Origin: Photorhabdus laumondii subsp. laumondii
GTDB taxonomy: Bacteria > Pseudomonadota > Gammaproteobacteria > Enterobacterales > Enterobacteriaceae
Direction: 5' to 3'
Assembly (NCBI RefSeq): GCF_003343245.1
Contig: NZ_CP024901.1
Coordinates: forward strand, 4,960,001-5,024,000
DNA length: 64,000 nt
This document shows, piece by piece, positions 36,610 to 45,900 of this stretch (its first letter is position 1; every line of letters begins with the position of its first letter). The position numbers and the translations under genes were made by a program. Under the pieces are notes generated by a model. It was not told the DNA's origin. It saw only the letters and a list, made by a program, of their open reading frames with translations, and searched no databases.

Positions 36610-37206
36610 TTAGATCTTTTCCATGAGTTGACTAAACATCAGCAACGAACTGAGCAACAAATAACGCTGCTCAGAAGTCAAACGCAAATAACGACGACTG
36701 GCCGGCAATCGGCTGACAATCTCAGAAGCAGCAAAATGTTCCACCTCAAGTTGCCATTGCCCTTGATGAATATTCAATACCAGATCCCGGAAATCCAGCT
36801 CTGCTAATGTTTCTCCAATTAATGGATATTGATTGAGTAAATCAATAATCTGTTGCCCATATTCTGCACCATGATAACAGTAATAAGTCACGGTTTTTCG
36901 CCGAAATATCCCCTTTATCTTGGCTTTAATAACGATTTTTTCCTTGAGTGAAGTCATTCCCTGCAAACGAAAACAACAACTGACAATATAGGCCAGAAAC
37001 AGCGTCTTCGGCTTTTCACAAACGTCAATCTGCAATCCATCAGGTAACGTCACTTGCAAACTTTCCGCTGATAAACGCTCACAACAGTAAGGCGATAAAT
37101 TCTGTTCCAACCGGTTTAGCGTTATACCTGCCTGATAGCCAGTAGGATAGCGGGGTTTATTTAACCGCCGCCAAATACCCTCAATTAAGAGAACGAAGTG
37201 GCTCAA
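36610..37206 (-). CDS. DUF3156-like protein encoded with the permease
   Basis: 198 residues from a TTG at 37206, chosen because GGAGG lies six bases upstream; the frame extends 18 codons further. It overlaps the 3' end of the amino-acid permease gene, implying coupled translation. Recognisable YPTGYQAGITLNRLEQNL near the start. No membrane segment. Function unknown; family assignment is from the PGYxAGVTLxR-like start and is tentative. Confidence 0.6.
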   Translation of the reverse strand: MSHFVLLIEGIWRRLNKPRYPTGYQAGITLNRLEQNLSPYCCERLSAESLQVTLPDGLQIDVCEKPKTLFLAYIVSCCFRLQGMTSLKEKIVIKAKIKGIFRRKTVTYYCYHGAEYGQQIIDLLNQYPLIGETLAELDFRDLVLNIHQGQWQLEVEHFAASEIVSRLPASRRYLRLTSEQRYLLLSSLLMFSQLMEKI

Positions 37207-38674
37207 GCTGTACCTCCGGCAATTCACCCTTAGTGAAAGTATGTGAAAGTACCTGCTCAACGGGTACGGGTTTAAACGGATTCACCCGTTGTACACAGAG
37301 CGTCCAAAACAGGGCATAGCTAGCGGTCAGACCCAACATGATGGCGAATGGAATGTACACATCACCGGGATTCATTCCCGGAGGTGTAATGTGAATAATC
37401 GCCAAAATAATTCCTACACTAGAGACAATTTGAGGTAATGGGAAAAAAGGGGATTTATAAGCACGATGTAAATCAGGTCTGCGAATACGCAGTAATATCA
37501 CAGAACATGTCACCAGCAAATAAGCGACACACCAGGCACATACCGCTGCCAGCACCAAAGGCATAATCCGACTCAAATCACCTTGAATAATAAAGGCATG
37601 TAAGCAGGGGATCATTACCGCAACCAAAATCCCAAATATTGGCGTTTTAAAACGTGGATGTAGATAAGCAAAAATACGCGGTAACGCACCATCCAATGCC
37701 ATACCATAGAGAATACGTGGGACCGCCGCCATCAGGGTATTAATCGTTGCCGCTCCCGCCAATAATAACCCGATACCAATCCAATATTTACCAAAATCCC
37801 CCATCACCTGGCTAGCAAAAGCAGGAATGGCCATTGGCGTTTCTAGCAAGCGAACATTATTTTCTACATCCACCAACACATTTTCTACCTGATGACTGAT
37901 TGACGCCCCATATAGACCCATACAGAAAGCCACCCCACACAGGCCCGTCATCATTGCTCGCGGCAAAACTTTGGCAGAATTTTTAATTTCCGGTGCCATT
38001 GGCGTCACTAGTTCACAACCGACAAACATAAACATCGCCATACCTACCAGACTCAGCACTGCCAAGGGATCGCTTACATTAAGCCCCTCACCAAACCAAC
38101 TCTCCAGCGGCACAGCAAATGGCATTAATAATCCGCAAATACTGAAAATAACCAAAGTACTCCACATGCAGAATGTCAGCACAATTTCGACTTTACCGAA
38201 CGCTTCAATACCCAACGCATTCAGTAATCCGAACGTAATAACGAGCCCAACACCGACCATCCATGAAGCGTTATGACTTTCCACCATCGTATTAAGGCTG
38301 TCAAAATTCACTAATGCCATAATACCAGAGAGGATCGTTTCTGCCGTACCCGCAAAAATATGAACAATCAAATACGCCGAAAGTGCGCCAGTAATTGCCC
38401 AGAACCGCCCCATGCCACAAGAAATATAGTCATAAACAGAGCCGGAAGTAGGCAAAATAGCGGCTGCCTCCGCAAACGTCGTCACTTGGGCCTGCATCAT
38501 GATAAAACTGATCAACATTGCCAGTACGAAAGTGTCACCGCCAATCCCAAAGCCACTGGTCACGGTCAAAATAACCGGGCTCGCCATGATCACCCCGATG
38601 GAACTTGCCAGTGCGGTAGGAAATCCCACCACTCCCTTTTCAATATGCGAAGTCAGTCGTGTTGACATATTCAT
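37181..38674 (-). CDS. APC-family amino-acid/polyamine permease
   Basis: 497 residues with about twelve hydrophobic helices; the APC consensus region TFAEAAAILPTSGSVYDYIS (helix 2 area) and AATINTLMAAVPRILYGMALDG (helix 8 area) are visible. Inner-membrane importer of amino acids or amines; substrate unknown. Divergent from the LuxR gene at 39248, which may regulate it. Confidence 0.88.
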   Translation of the reverse strand: MNMSTRLTSHIEKGVVGFPTALASSIGVIMASPVILTVTSGFGIGGDTFVLAMLISFIMMQAQVTTFAEAAAILPTSGSVYDYISCGMGRFWAITGALSAYLIVHIFAGTAETILSGIMALVNFDSLNTMVESHNASWMVGVGLVITFGLLNALGIEAFGKVEIVLTFCMWSTLVIFSICGLLMPFAVPLESWFGEGLNVSDPLAVLSLVGMAMFMFVGCELVTPMAPEIKNSAKVLPRAMMTGLCGVAFCMGLYGASISHQVENVLVDVENNVRLLETPMAIPAFASQVMGDFGKYWIGIGLLLAGAATINTLMAAVPRILYGMALDGALPRIFAYLHPRFKTPIFGILVAVMIPCLHAFIIQGDLSRIMPLVLAAVCAWCVAYLLVTCSVILLRIRRPDLHRAYKSPFFPLPQIVSSVGIILAIIHITPPGMNPGDVYIPFAIMLGLTASYALFWTLCVQRVNPFKPVPVEQVLSHTFTKGELPEVQLEPLRSLN

Positions 38675-39106
38675 TTATCTTCCCTTTTACTTCCGGTCGT
38701 AGAAATAACGCTCACAGCGATTTACTTGTGAATTTTTTGTACAATTTATTGAGGATAAATACACTATAGAAAGTGAAACGGAATACCGACTATCGTCCTG
38801 AAGAACGATACCTAAAGGGGGATTCATAGCCGAAAAGCTGTGACGAAAAACACCAGAAAAAAACAAAAATCAAAAATAATCACTTAAATATCAATCAATA
38901 AAAAACAGATTACTTAATAAGTGCATTAAGAAATTATTTCAGATATATACCAAAACCTCTATTCTTAACAGGTGATCATCACGGTGAGAAATTTCATTTA
39001 TTGCAATCTATATCACGTTATTAATATGTTTATTTTGTGTTGATTTTGCATTTTAACTAGCATTCGATTAATCTTCATTATTGATTTATCCAGTTAGATA
39101 TTATTC
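38675..39106. other. Divergent intergenic region between permease and LuxR genes
   Basis: AT-rich, presumably promoters for both; no gene or clear operator recognised. The ERIC element follows at 39107. Confidence 0.5.
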
Positions 39107-39233
39107 TATATCCTATGAATTTCAAGATGCATCGCGGCGGCTAGGGAGCGAATCCCCGGGAGCATAGATAACGATGTGACCGGGGTGAGAGAGCGCAGCC
39201 AACAAAGAGGCAACTTGAAAGATAACGGGTATA
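39107..39233. repeat. ERIC element
   Basis: Full 127 bp; ends 14 bp before the TTG start of the LuxR-type gene, so the leader of that gene is ERIC sequence. Confidence 0.96.
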
Positions 39234-39247
39234 AAGGGAGAACTTCC

Positions 39248-39907
39248 TTGTCTACTGTACTACCGAATAGCCGTGAAAATGCTTTAATCTACAGTTGCTT
39301 AAATACCATTGCACATCTGGTTCCTATCTCAGCCGCAGCATTCTATCTGGTGAATAATGAATTACGCCCTGAAAATTACATTCTGTACGGCATCTCAGAC
39401 GAAACCCACCAGAATTATCTGGCTCATTTTCAGCATTTAGATCCATTAAAACCAGCTAATTATCAACAAGGTGATATTAATATGGTTGGCATGGATCAGA
39501 AAATACTGACGAAACATAATAAATATTACCATGAATTTATGCAGCCAAATAATATACAGGACATCGCCGAAATATTTATCCGTCAACACAACCAAATTAT
39601 TGCCGGCGTCTCTTTATTACGAGATACCCTATTTACACCAAAAGACTTTAACCGCCTCAGTGCTATTCTGCCATTAATTGAATTAGCTGTCAGAGATTTG
39701 CTTCCTGAAACACCAACTATTCTGACAGCTAAAGAGCAAGAAATTATTAATTTAATAAGAGAAGGATCAAGTAACAAACGTATTGCACAGATACTTAATA
39801 TTTCCCTGTCTACCGTCAAAACCCACCTGCGCAATATTTTTGCCAAAACAAAAGTGACTAACCGTACTGAACTCGTTTCCAGTGGGTTTATTACTCGGTA
39901 TTTGTGA
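39248..39907 (+). CDS. LuxR-family response regulator without receiver domain
   Basis: 219 residues from TTG 39248 (ribosome site GGGAGAA), chosen since the longer frame runs into the ERIC element. Domain order: GAF-like N-terminus (about 1-140), HTH_LuxR C-terminus with LTAKEQEIINLIREGSSNKR and ISLSTVKTHLRNIFAKTKV. Divergent from the APC permease, so probably controls it. Confidence 0.85.
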   Translation: MSTVLPNSRENALIYSCLNTIAHLVPISAAAFYLVNNELRPENYILYGISDETHQNYLAHFQHLDPLKPANYQQGDINMVGMDQKILTKHNKYYHEFMQPNNIQDIAEIFIRQHNQIIAGVSLLRDTLFTPKDFNRLSAILPLIELAVRDLLPETPTILTAKEQEIINLIREGSSNKRIAQILNISLSTVKTHLRNIFAKTKVTNRTELVSSGFITRYL

Positions 39908-40070
39908 TTGGTAGGATTTGATAAATTATCTGCAACAATAACCCAGTTAAATGGCTTTCCAAAGAATGTTATTACACCATCTGCTATGCACTGAGCGGCA
40001 ACTGGGTAAACAAGACTACTCCGGCAACAGAGCCAGTTCAATGAGATTAAGTTACGGTAGATCATAATCA

Positions 40071-40099
40071 AGCCGGAAGATCGTGAGGATATTCCGGCT
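40071..40099. terminator. CCGGAA hairpin
   Basis: AGCCGGAA/TTCCGGCT inverted repeat. Related stems recur at 40306-40330 and 42558-42582; see findings. The rest of 39908-40164 is unrecognised remnant sequence. Confidence 0.55.
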
Positions 40100-40164
40100 C
40101 TTAACTTTATTCTTCGATAGTGAACATATTAATTATTTCATCTTTAGATTTATTATATGGAGGT

Positions 40165-40271
40165 ATCCCGATGGCTGACACCCACCAGTTGAGCATGTTC
40201 ATTGTAGTGATAGCGACAGAGCAGTACACGGTTGCCGTTATACAATACCTGCCAGACGGCGGTCAGGCGGG
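40165..40271 (-). pseudogene. Rhs core fragment (107 bp)
   Basis: Nearly identical to 45846-45952 inside the Rhs gene and in the same orientation. Only a slice of one YD-repeat is present, so it is a duplicated scrap of the Rhs core, not a gene. Confidence 0.85.
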
Positions 40272-40305
40272 GGAAGAGAGATGCGCTCAGTGTTATTTGA
40301 TCAAA

Positions 40306-40330
40306 CCGGAAAATCACAGAGATCTTCCGG
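40306..40330. terminator. CCGGAA hairpin beside IS insertion
   Basis: CCGGAAAATC/GATCTTCCGG with one mismatch, followed by TTTT on the plus strand. It matches the hairpin at 42558-42582 between Rhs cassettes. Confidence 0.55.
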
Positions 40331-40343
40331 CTTTTATATATTA

Positions 40344-41331
40344 ACCCGAATTCTGCTTAAGCCGTCATTAAAATATCTTTCTCTGAGTAGAAAATTTTCA
40401 GTGATGGCTTTTTCAATTTAAGGCTGTAAGCAATCAATCCACCTAAAACACACAACAGAAAGCCTTTTATACTTCGGTGGCGCGAGTGCTCAATTTGAGA
40501 AATGGTCTTTAATTGCCCGTTAATCGTTTCGATGATAAATCTCTTTTTTAACATTAAGTTATTCCACTCAGACAGCGCTTGTGCTTTCATATTACGGCGT
40601 TTCTTCGTGATGAAAGTCACACCGATTTTGGCTAAATCATCGGCCAGTTCCTGACTGAGATAACCTTTATCACCGTAAAGATAACCCGTTAACGATTTTG
40701 ATAATTCGCGTACAGGCTCTCGATCATTCACATTACCGGGAGTCACTTTTAGCGCGAGAATTTCGCCCTGATGGTTAACAACCAAGTGTAATTTGAAGCC
40801 GTAAAACCAGCCCATTGATGTTTTTCCGCGCTGGGCTATTCCCTTAAAAACCTTATGACGCGGGATACGGATGTTATGACAGACGCACAAACTCGTGGAA
40901 TCAATAAAAGCAATCTTGGTCGGTTTTCCTTTTAATTGAGTCAGATAACTACATAGTGGGACCAAAACGGAAGGGGCAACACTGACAAAACGGGTATAAC
41001 TGAGCAGGGTGGGGAAATCTTTGTGGTGATATTTCCAAATATGTTCCAGATAAAAATGTTTAAAATCACGGTAATGCGCCATATGAAAAAGGATCAAAAT
41101 AGTCATGATTTCACTGGGGTGCATATGGCCTTGCCGATGACGCTGGCGGTACCCTTTTTCGAAACAAAATAATTCCCATTGAGGAATGAAGAAGCGGCAA
41201 AAATCATCGACATCGCAGAAAATTTCAACTAACTTGTTCATAGCCTGTTCCTCCCCGGAGCTGTTTCGGCGTGCACCAAAACATTGCTCCTGGAACAGGC
41301 TTCATGTCAATTTCTTATCCAGAATTCGGGT
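40344..41331. mobile_element. IS982-family insertion sequence
   Basis: 988 bp bounded by perfect 12-bp inverted repeats ACCCGAATTCTG (40344-40355) and CAGAATTCGGGT (41320-41331), and flanked by 7-bp direct repeats TATATTA (40337-40343 and 41332-41338). One transposase gene on the minus strand. Ends and target duplication are intact, so insertion is recent and it may still move. Confidence 0.93.
40357..41241 (-). CDS. IS982-family transposase
   Basis: 294 residues, DDE transposase. N-terminus MNKLVEIFCDVDDFC is typical of IS982 family. The catalytic acids are visible as AFIDSTSLCVC, LYGDKGYLSQEL and ETINGQLK(T). No frameshift or stop, so it appears functional. Confidence 0.92.
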   Translation of the reverse strand: MNKLVEIFCDVDDFCRFFIPQWELFCFEKGYRQRHRQGHMHPSEIMTILILFHMAHYRDFKHFYLEHIWKYHHKDFPTLLSYTRFVSVAPSVLVPLCSYLTQLKGKPTKIAFIDSTSLCVCHNIRIPRHKVFKGIAQRGKTSMGWFYGFKLHLVVNHQGEILALKVTPGNVNDREPVRELSKSLTGYLYGDKGYLSQELADDLAKIGVTFITKKRRNMKAQALSEWNNLMLKKRFIIETINGQLKTISQIEHSRHRSIKGFLLCVLGGLIAYSLKLKKPSLKIFYSEKDILMTA

Positions 41332-41343
41332 TATATTATCTAT

Positions 41344-41955
41344 TTATCGTAGCGGTACCGGTAAACGACTGGTCAAGGGCCTTAATTGCTCTCTGTCATC
41401 CCACAGTCCCGGAAACACCTCGAATTTCAGGTCATCACGGTTAATACCGGTATCAAAATAACGACACAGACGTTCTGCTAACTCTTCATGTGACCACATA
41501 TTGGTTAGTTCATATTTTTCAATGAGTTCCCGATCGTTTGGTAAGGTTAAGTCTTCTTTTAATACGGGTGCCAGTGTGGTTCCGATATTACCCTCAGGAC
41601 CGATATCAATCAGTTTACCGCCCATAAATAAAAAAGAGTTTTTACCTCCAGGATAATGATCACCATCGAATGAAGAATAAGGCTTTATCCAGTAATTATT
41701 ATAGGATTGAGTATTAGGAATAACTGATTTATCCTTAATTTTATCTGGCATCAATTTATAAACAGCATTGACAACTAAAATCCGAAATAAAGTAGGCACT
41801 TGATTTAAATCAATATTTTTCCAGACTCCATCTGTATTACAGATATCATAAAACTGCATTTCTACACTATTAAGCATCTGTCCAATGGTATACAGATTAT
41901 CCCTCAGTTTAATATTAACCAGATGGTTATGCTTCCAGACAATTCGTTTCACCAT
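41344..41955 (-). CDS. Putative immunity protein of the displaced Rhs tip (Imm26-like)
   Basis: 203 residues, cytoplasmic. KHNHLVNIKLRDNLYTIGQM followed by FYDICNTDG resembles the start of Imm26-type immunity proteins (tentative). It follows the displaced Rhs tip by 15 bp on the same strand, the standard toxin-immunity order. Its 3' end lies just after the IS element. Confidence 0.65.
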   Translation of the reverse strand: MVKRIVWKHNHLVNIKLRDNLYTIGQMLNSVEMQFYDICNTDGVWKNIDLNQVPTLFRILVVNAVYKLMPDKIKDKSVIPNTQSYNNYWIKPYSSFDGDHYPGGKNSFLFMGGKLIDIGPEGNIGTTLAPVLKEDLTLPNDRELIEKYELTNMWSHEELAERLCRYFDTGINRDDLKFEVFPGLWDDREQLRPLTSRLPVPLR

Positions 41956-41970
41956 TGATCAAAACAGCCG

Positions 41971-42495
41971 TCAGCAACGGCTGCCTCCTTTGCCGTTGCG
42001 TTTAGTTGTTTGCCCTAGATGTTCGTCCGCCGCAGCCAGATAATCAGTCCGGCGGGTATTGTTTGGTCCCACTGGATTTTGTTTATTAGCTGTACCCTCA
42101 AGACCACCCAGATTTTCAAATCGCCGTTGTTCTAATCCACGAGCAGTATCTTTACCTGCTTGAGAATAACCTTCATAGATAACTTCAGGTGGTTTACCAC
42201 CAAAGCGACCAAAACCGTTACCATATCGATATTTCAATATCTCTTGGGCTGCCTGTCGCCCCTGCTTACTGGCATAGCCCACATACGGTTTGCCAGTTTC
42301 AGCATCAATACCCTGATAAGTGATATGCGTTGCCGTTTTAGGATTGCCCGCCCAACCTAAAGGATCAATCCAAGTCACCGGATTCGGCGCATACTGATAT
42401 AAGTTCAGTCCGCCTTTTAGCCCGATCGGATCGGGTGTGATAAACCGGCCAATCTCCGGCGCATAATACCGATACGTATTAAAATGCAGCCCCAT
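41971..42495 (-). CDS. Displaced (orphan) Rhs C-terminal toxin, URI/GIY-YIG-like nuclease tip
   Basis: 174 residues. It starts with the last ~45 residues of the Rhs core ([20 protein letters not shown], ending IDPLGW), nearly identical to the main Rhs protein, then a different toxin tip. The tip shows [20 protein letters not shown], followed by [14 protein letters not shown]; the YVG spacing and ARGLEQ resemble GIY-YIG/URI nucleases (low confidence). It lacks PAAR, delivery domain and secretion signal, so it must recombine into the Rhs gene to be delivered. Confidence 0.7.
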   Translation of the reverse strand: MGLHFNTYRYYAPEIGRFITPDPIGLKGGLNLYQYAPNPVTWIDPLGWAGNPKTATHITYQGIDAETGKPYVGYASKQGRQAAQEILKYRYGNGFGRFGGKPPEVIYEGYSQAGKDTARGLEQRRFENLGGLEGTANKQNPVGPNNTRRTDYLAAADEHLGQTTKRNGKGGSRC

Positions 42496-42557
42496 ATCTA
42501 AACTTCAGTTAGCGCCGGCTTGCCGTGGCTATGCACCTCGGTAAATCATGAATAAGG

Positions 42558-42582
42558 CCGGAAGATCATAAAGATCTTCCGG
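42558..42582. terminator. CCGGAAGATC hairpin between cassettes
   Basis: Perfect 10-bp stem CCGGAAGATC/GATCTTCCGG, 5-base loop. It lies just downstream of the immunity gene at 42591. Confidence 0.7.
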
Positions 42583-42590
42583 TTTGCGGC

Positions 42591-42896
42591 TTAATCTAGA
42601 AAATCATCGTATACAAGATAATGTATCACTGCTTCAATTAAATCTTCTTTAATCGCATTAGGATTGTGTTCCAGTTTGTTATCGATAATATCTGCAAACA
42701 TGGGGCATTCTAGAAATGTTCCATGAGTTTCATCCATATCAAACTCTTCATCATCATTTTCAGCCAGATAATAATTTTTATTTAAAATATCTTGGGTAGA
42801 TTCTGTATCAAAATCTTTATCAATATAAATCCAACCAACATCAGGCAGTTGTTTATAAAGACTAAGTAACTGATCGAAACCACTAATTGTTTTCAT
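42591..42896 (-). CDS. Putative immunity protein for the main Rhs toxin
   Basis: 101 residues, strongly acidic (EDD/DEEFDMDE clusters), as expected of a protein binding a basic nuclease. Located 12 bp after the Rhs stop codon on the same strand. No family recognised. Confidence 0.65.
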   Translation of the reverse strand: MKTISGFDQLLSLYKQLPDVGWIYIDKDFDTESTQDILNKNYYLAENDDEEFDMDETHGTFLECPMFADIIDNKLEHNPNAIKEDLIEAVIHYLVYDDFLD

Positions 42897-42908
42897 ATAA
42901 TAACTCCA

Positions 42909-45900
42909 TTACTTGCGGCATTTATTCCCACCTCCCCATTTATCTCTACCACCTGACCCATCAGGATGATAAATCTTGTGATAGGACTTATGGTCATATC
43001 GGTCAACCAGACTTAATTTCCCTGGCTGATTCTCATGATGCCAAGTCATATTCTTTGGTGAAGTCCCTCTAAAGTTCCCTTTAGAATTTGGCTGAACATG
43101 TTCCACCACTCCCGGATATTTAGTCTGCATTTCACGTCTGAATGCCGGATCGCGCTGCATTCTTTCGTACACAGATTGGTTGCCCCGTTTAAAGTGCTGA
43201 CCATCAGATAATTGATATTCCGATGAATTCAGGGTGTGTTCATGGAAGACATGGTACTTCCCTAAACCCCGTTGTCCCTCACCCTTGTATAACCCCCACG
43301 GATCGATCCAACTCATTGGGTTAGGCGCGTAAGTATATAAGTTTAATCCACCTGCTAATCCAATGGGGTCAGGTGTGATAAACCGGCCAATCTCTGGGGC
43401 GTAATACCGATACGTATTAAAATGCAGCCCCGTCTCTTTGTCAAAATATTGCCCTGCATAACGCAGGTTTTGCTTGAAATCATGGAATGAACGATCAGTA
43501 TCGACAAAATAGGCCAGCGCCAGACCACTAATTTTACCCAAGGCATCGTATTTCCCCGACCACACGATTTTTCCCGCCTCATTCGTGACTTCCAGTGGCG
43601 CGCCATTAATATCGGTGTGATACCAAAAATACTCACGCACGGTCCCTCTTGATTCAATACACGCCAGCGGGGTGTAGCTGTCATGAGATTCATAACAGTA
43701 GGTTTGCCTCTTACCGGTTTTTAACTCATGATCCTGCAACAACCTCAAACCATGCCAGACAAAATCCGTTTGTTCATAACGTGCCTGTCCACCAATCCCG
43801 GTTTTCACCACCTTACTGATACGGCGTCCAAGCGCATCATAGTGATAGACAACCTTCATACTCAGCTCTTCCACTGTCGTCAGTCGGTTGTCGCCATCGT
43901 ACCGGTAACGCTGCCCCTGCATATTTTTACGGCTAATCACGTTGCCATGTTCATCATGCTCGTACTGCCAGTTGTTCCATTGACTTAATCTGTCTCCCGG
44001 GGGAGTAAGGCTCCCTACCGGCTGCCTCTCTCTCTGTGATTGCGGGTGTTCAAGCAGATTATCCGCCCCGTCATACCAGAACATTTCCTGATAACTATCC
44101 GTGCTATCTACGCTTTTCAAACGGCCTTCTAAATCATAGGAGTAATTCACCCTCCCCAAGTAATGATCTTCCCTTAGGAACAGCTCATCCTGAATGTCAT
44201 AATGCCACGCCCGCCAGGGTTTACCCTGCCAGATTTCCGGTTTTATATCCGTCTGAACGTTAGCCTGCGGCACACTGTACTGGCTGATACAACGACTCAA
44301 CGGATCATAGCGGCGATACTGGAATAAGGCCCCCTGTGTGCGACAGGTTTCCCGGTGCAAGGCATCACGTTCAAATTCCGTTATCAGTTGCTGGTTGTAA
44401 CGAACAGCGCTGAGATGACCGGAACCATAATAGAGCCAGTGCAACGTCTCTCCCTGCGGTAAGGTCAGTTCCGTCAGGTTATCTAATTCGTCATAACCAA
44501 ACTGGAGGATATTTTCACCATTTTGTTCCCGGGTTACCCGCCCCAAAGCATCGTATTCAAAACACACCGTATTCGGCAGAATATCCAGTTTTTTTCCAAC
44601 TTCATTGGGCTGGCGCTCTGCCTGTCGCAGCCGCCCCAAGCTGTCCCATTGATATTGATAGTTATCAGTATACGTTTCCCGCTGAATAAGATTTCCAGCG
44701 CCATCATAACGGTGGTGTACCCGACGCTCCGGGTACTTAAACACTCTATCACCCATGCGTCTTTCGGTACTGAGTAATCCAGCGGCGTTGTATTCATAAT
44801 AAATCAGGGTTTCATCCGGCCGAATTTCTTCCGTTAACCAACCTTCAGCATCACGGGTCAGGATGTAACTGTCACCATTGGCATTGTCAATTTTGACCAA
44901 ATATCCTTCGGGAGTGTAATGATAACGGATTTGCCGCTGTAAACGGTCGGTAGTACAAACCACCTGCCCCAATACATTATATTCCCAGTAACGGGCTTCG
45001 TTTTCGTTACGCTGGTAACTCAACAGTTGACCGGCGCTATCCCAAGTCATTCGTTCAGTAGAATCATCAGGATAGGTAACCTGTGTTAGTTGTCCATCAT
45101 CGTGATAATGATAGCTGGTCGTTTCCAGCAAGGCATTGGTAAAGCGACTGACACGGTATTGCATATCATAACCCCACTCACTGGCCTGGCCCGAACAGTC
45201 GGTTCGCCGAATAAGCTGCCCCTGATCGTTCCACATAAAACGGCTCTCTCCGCCCCGGGCATCGATACGCAGGTAAGGACGCAAGGTCTGATTGTGACCA
45301 TAACAGTAACGGGTAGTCTGTTTCAGTGGCGTGGTTTCACTCACTAATCGACCACGGTCATCATACTCAAAAACACTCTGGCAGCCATCCGGCCACAAAA
45401 TAAACGTCACCCGATCAGTGTCATTTTGATACTGCCAGCCCGTCTGATGACCATTGCCGTCAGTAAAACTCAACCGTCGTCCCAGAGTATCCCACTCACA
45501 CCGTCGCGTGTTACCATCGGCATCTCGATAGCCTGTCGGTAAGCCAAATTCATCCCATAACAGATGGTGCTCCACGCCCGCACGGTCCATACAGTGAATA
45601 ATCTGATGCTCTTCGTTGAGTGTCCAGACCGTCGTTGTACCGTCATACCATTGCGCAGTACGAACACGGTGTTCCTCATCATAATGCAGACGGTAACCCG
45701 CTCCCTCGCTGGTCTGCTGTGAAATCACCCGCCACAGCGCTTCTTCCGTTTGCTCCCATTGGTAGTCACAGCGTAACCCACGTGCATCCTGATGCCATGC
45801 CAGTAATCCCCCTTCATGCCAGCCAAACTGGCGCTTAAGATGGTCATCCCGATGGCTGACACCCACCAGTTGAGCATGTTCATTGTAGTGATAGCGACAG

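Noticed and set aside
39176..39247. Longer N-terminus of the LuxR-type protein
   Set aside because: These codons are ERIC sequence and lack a family match; TTG 39248 has a better ribosome site.
39908..40070. Coding remnant between LuxR gene and the first CCGGAA hairpin
   Set aside because: The minus-strand frame at 39583-40071 mostly shadows the LuxR gene, and no recognisable family is seen in the remainder.
40120..40344. 74-codon plus-strand ORF
   Set aside because: It is the antisense of an Rhs core scrap and shares its peptide with the antisense of 45816-46004.
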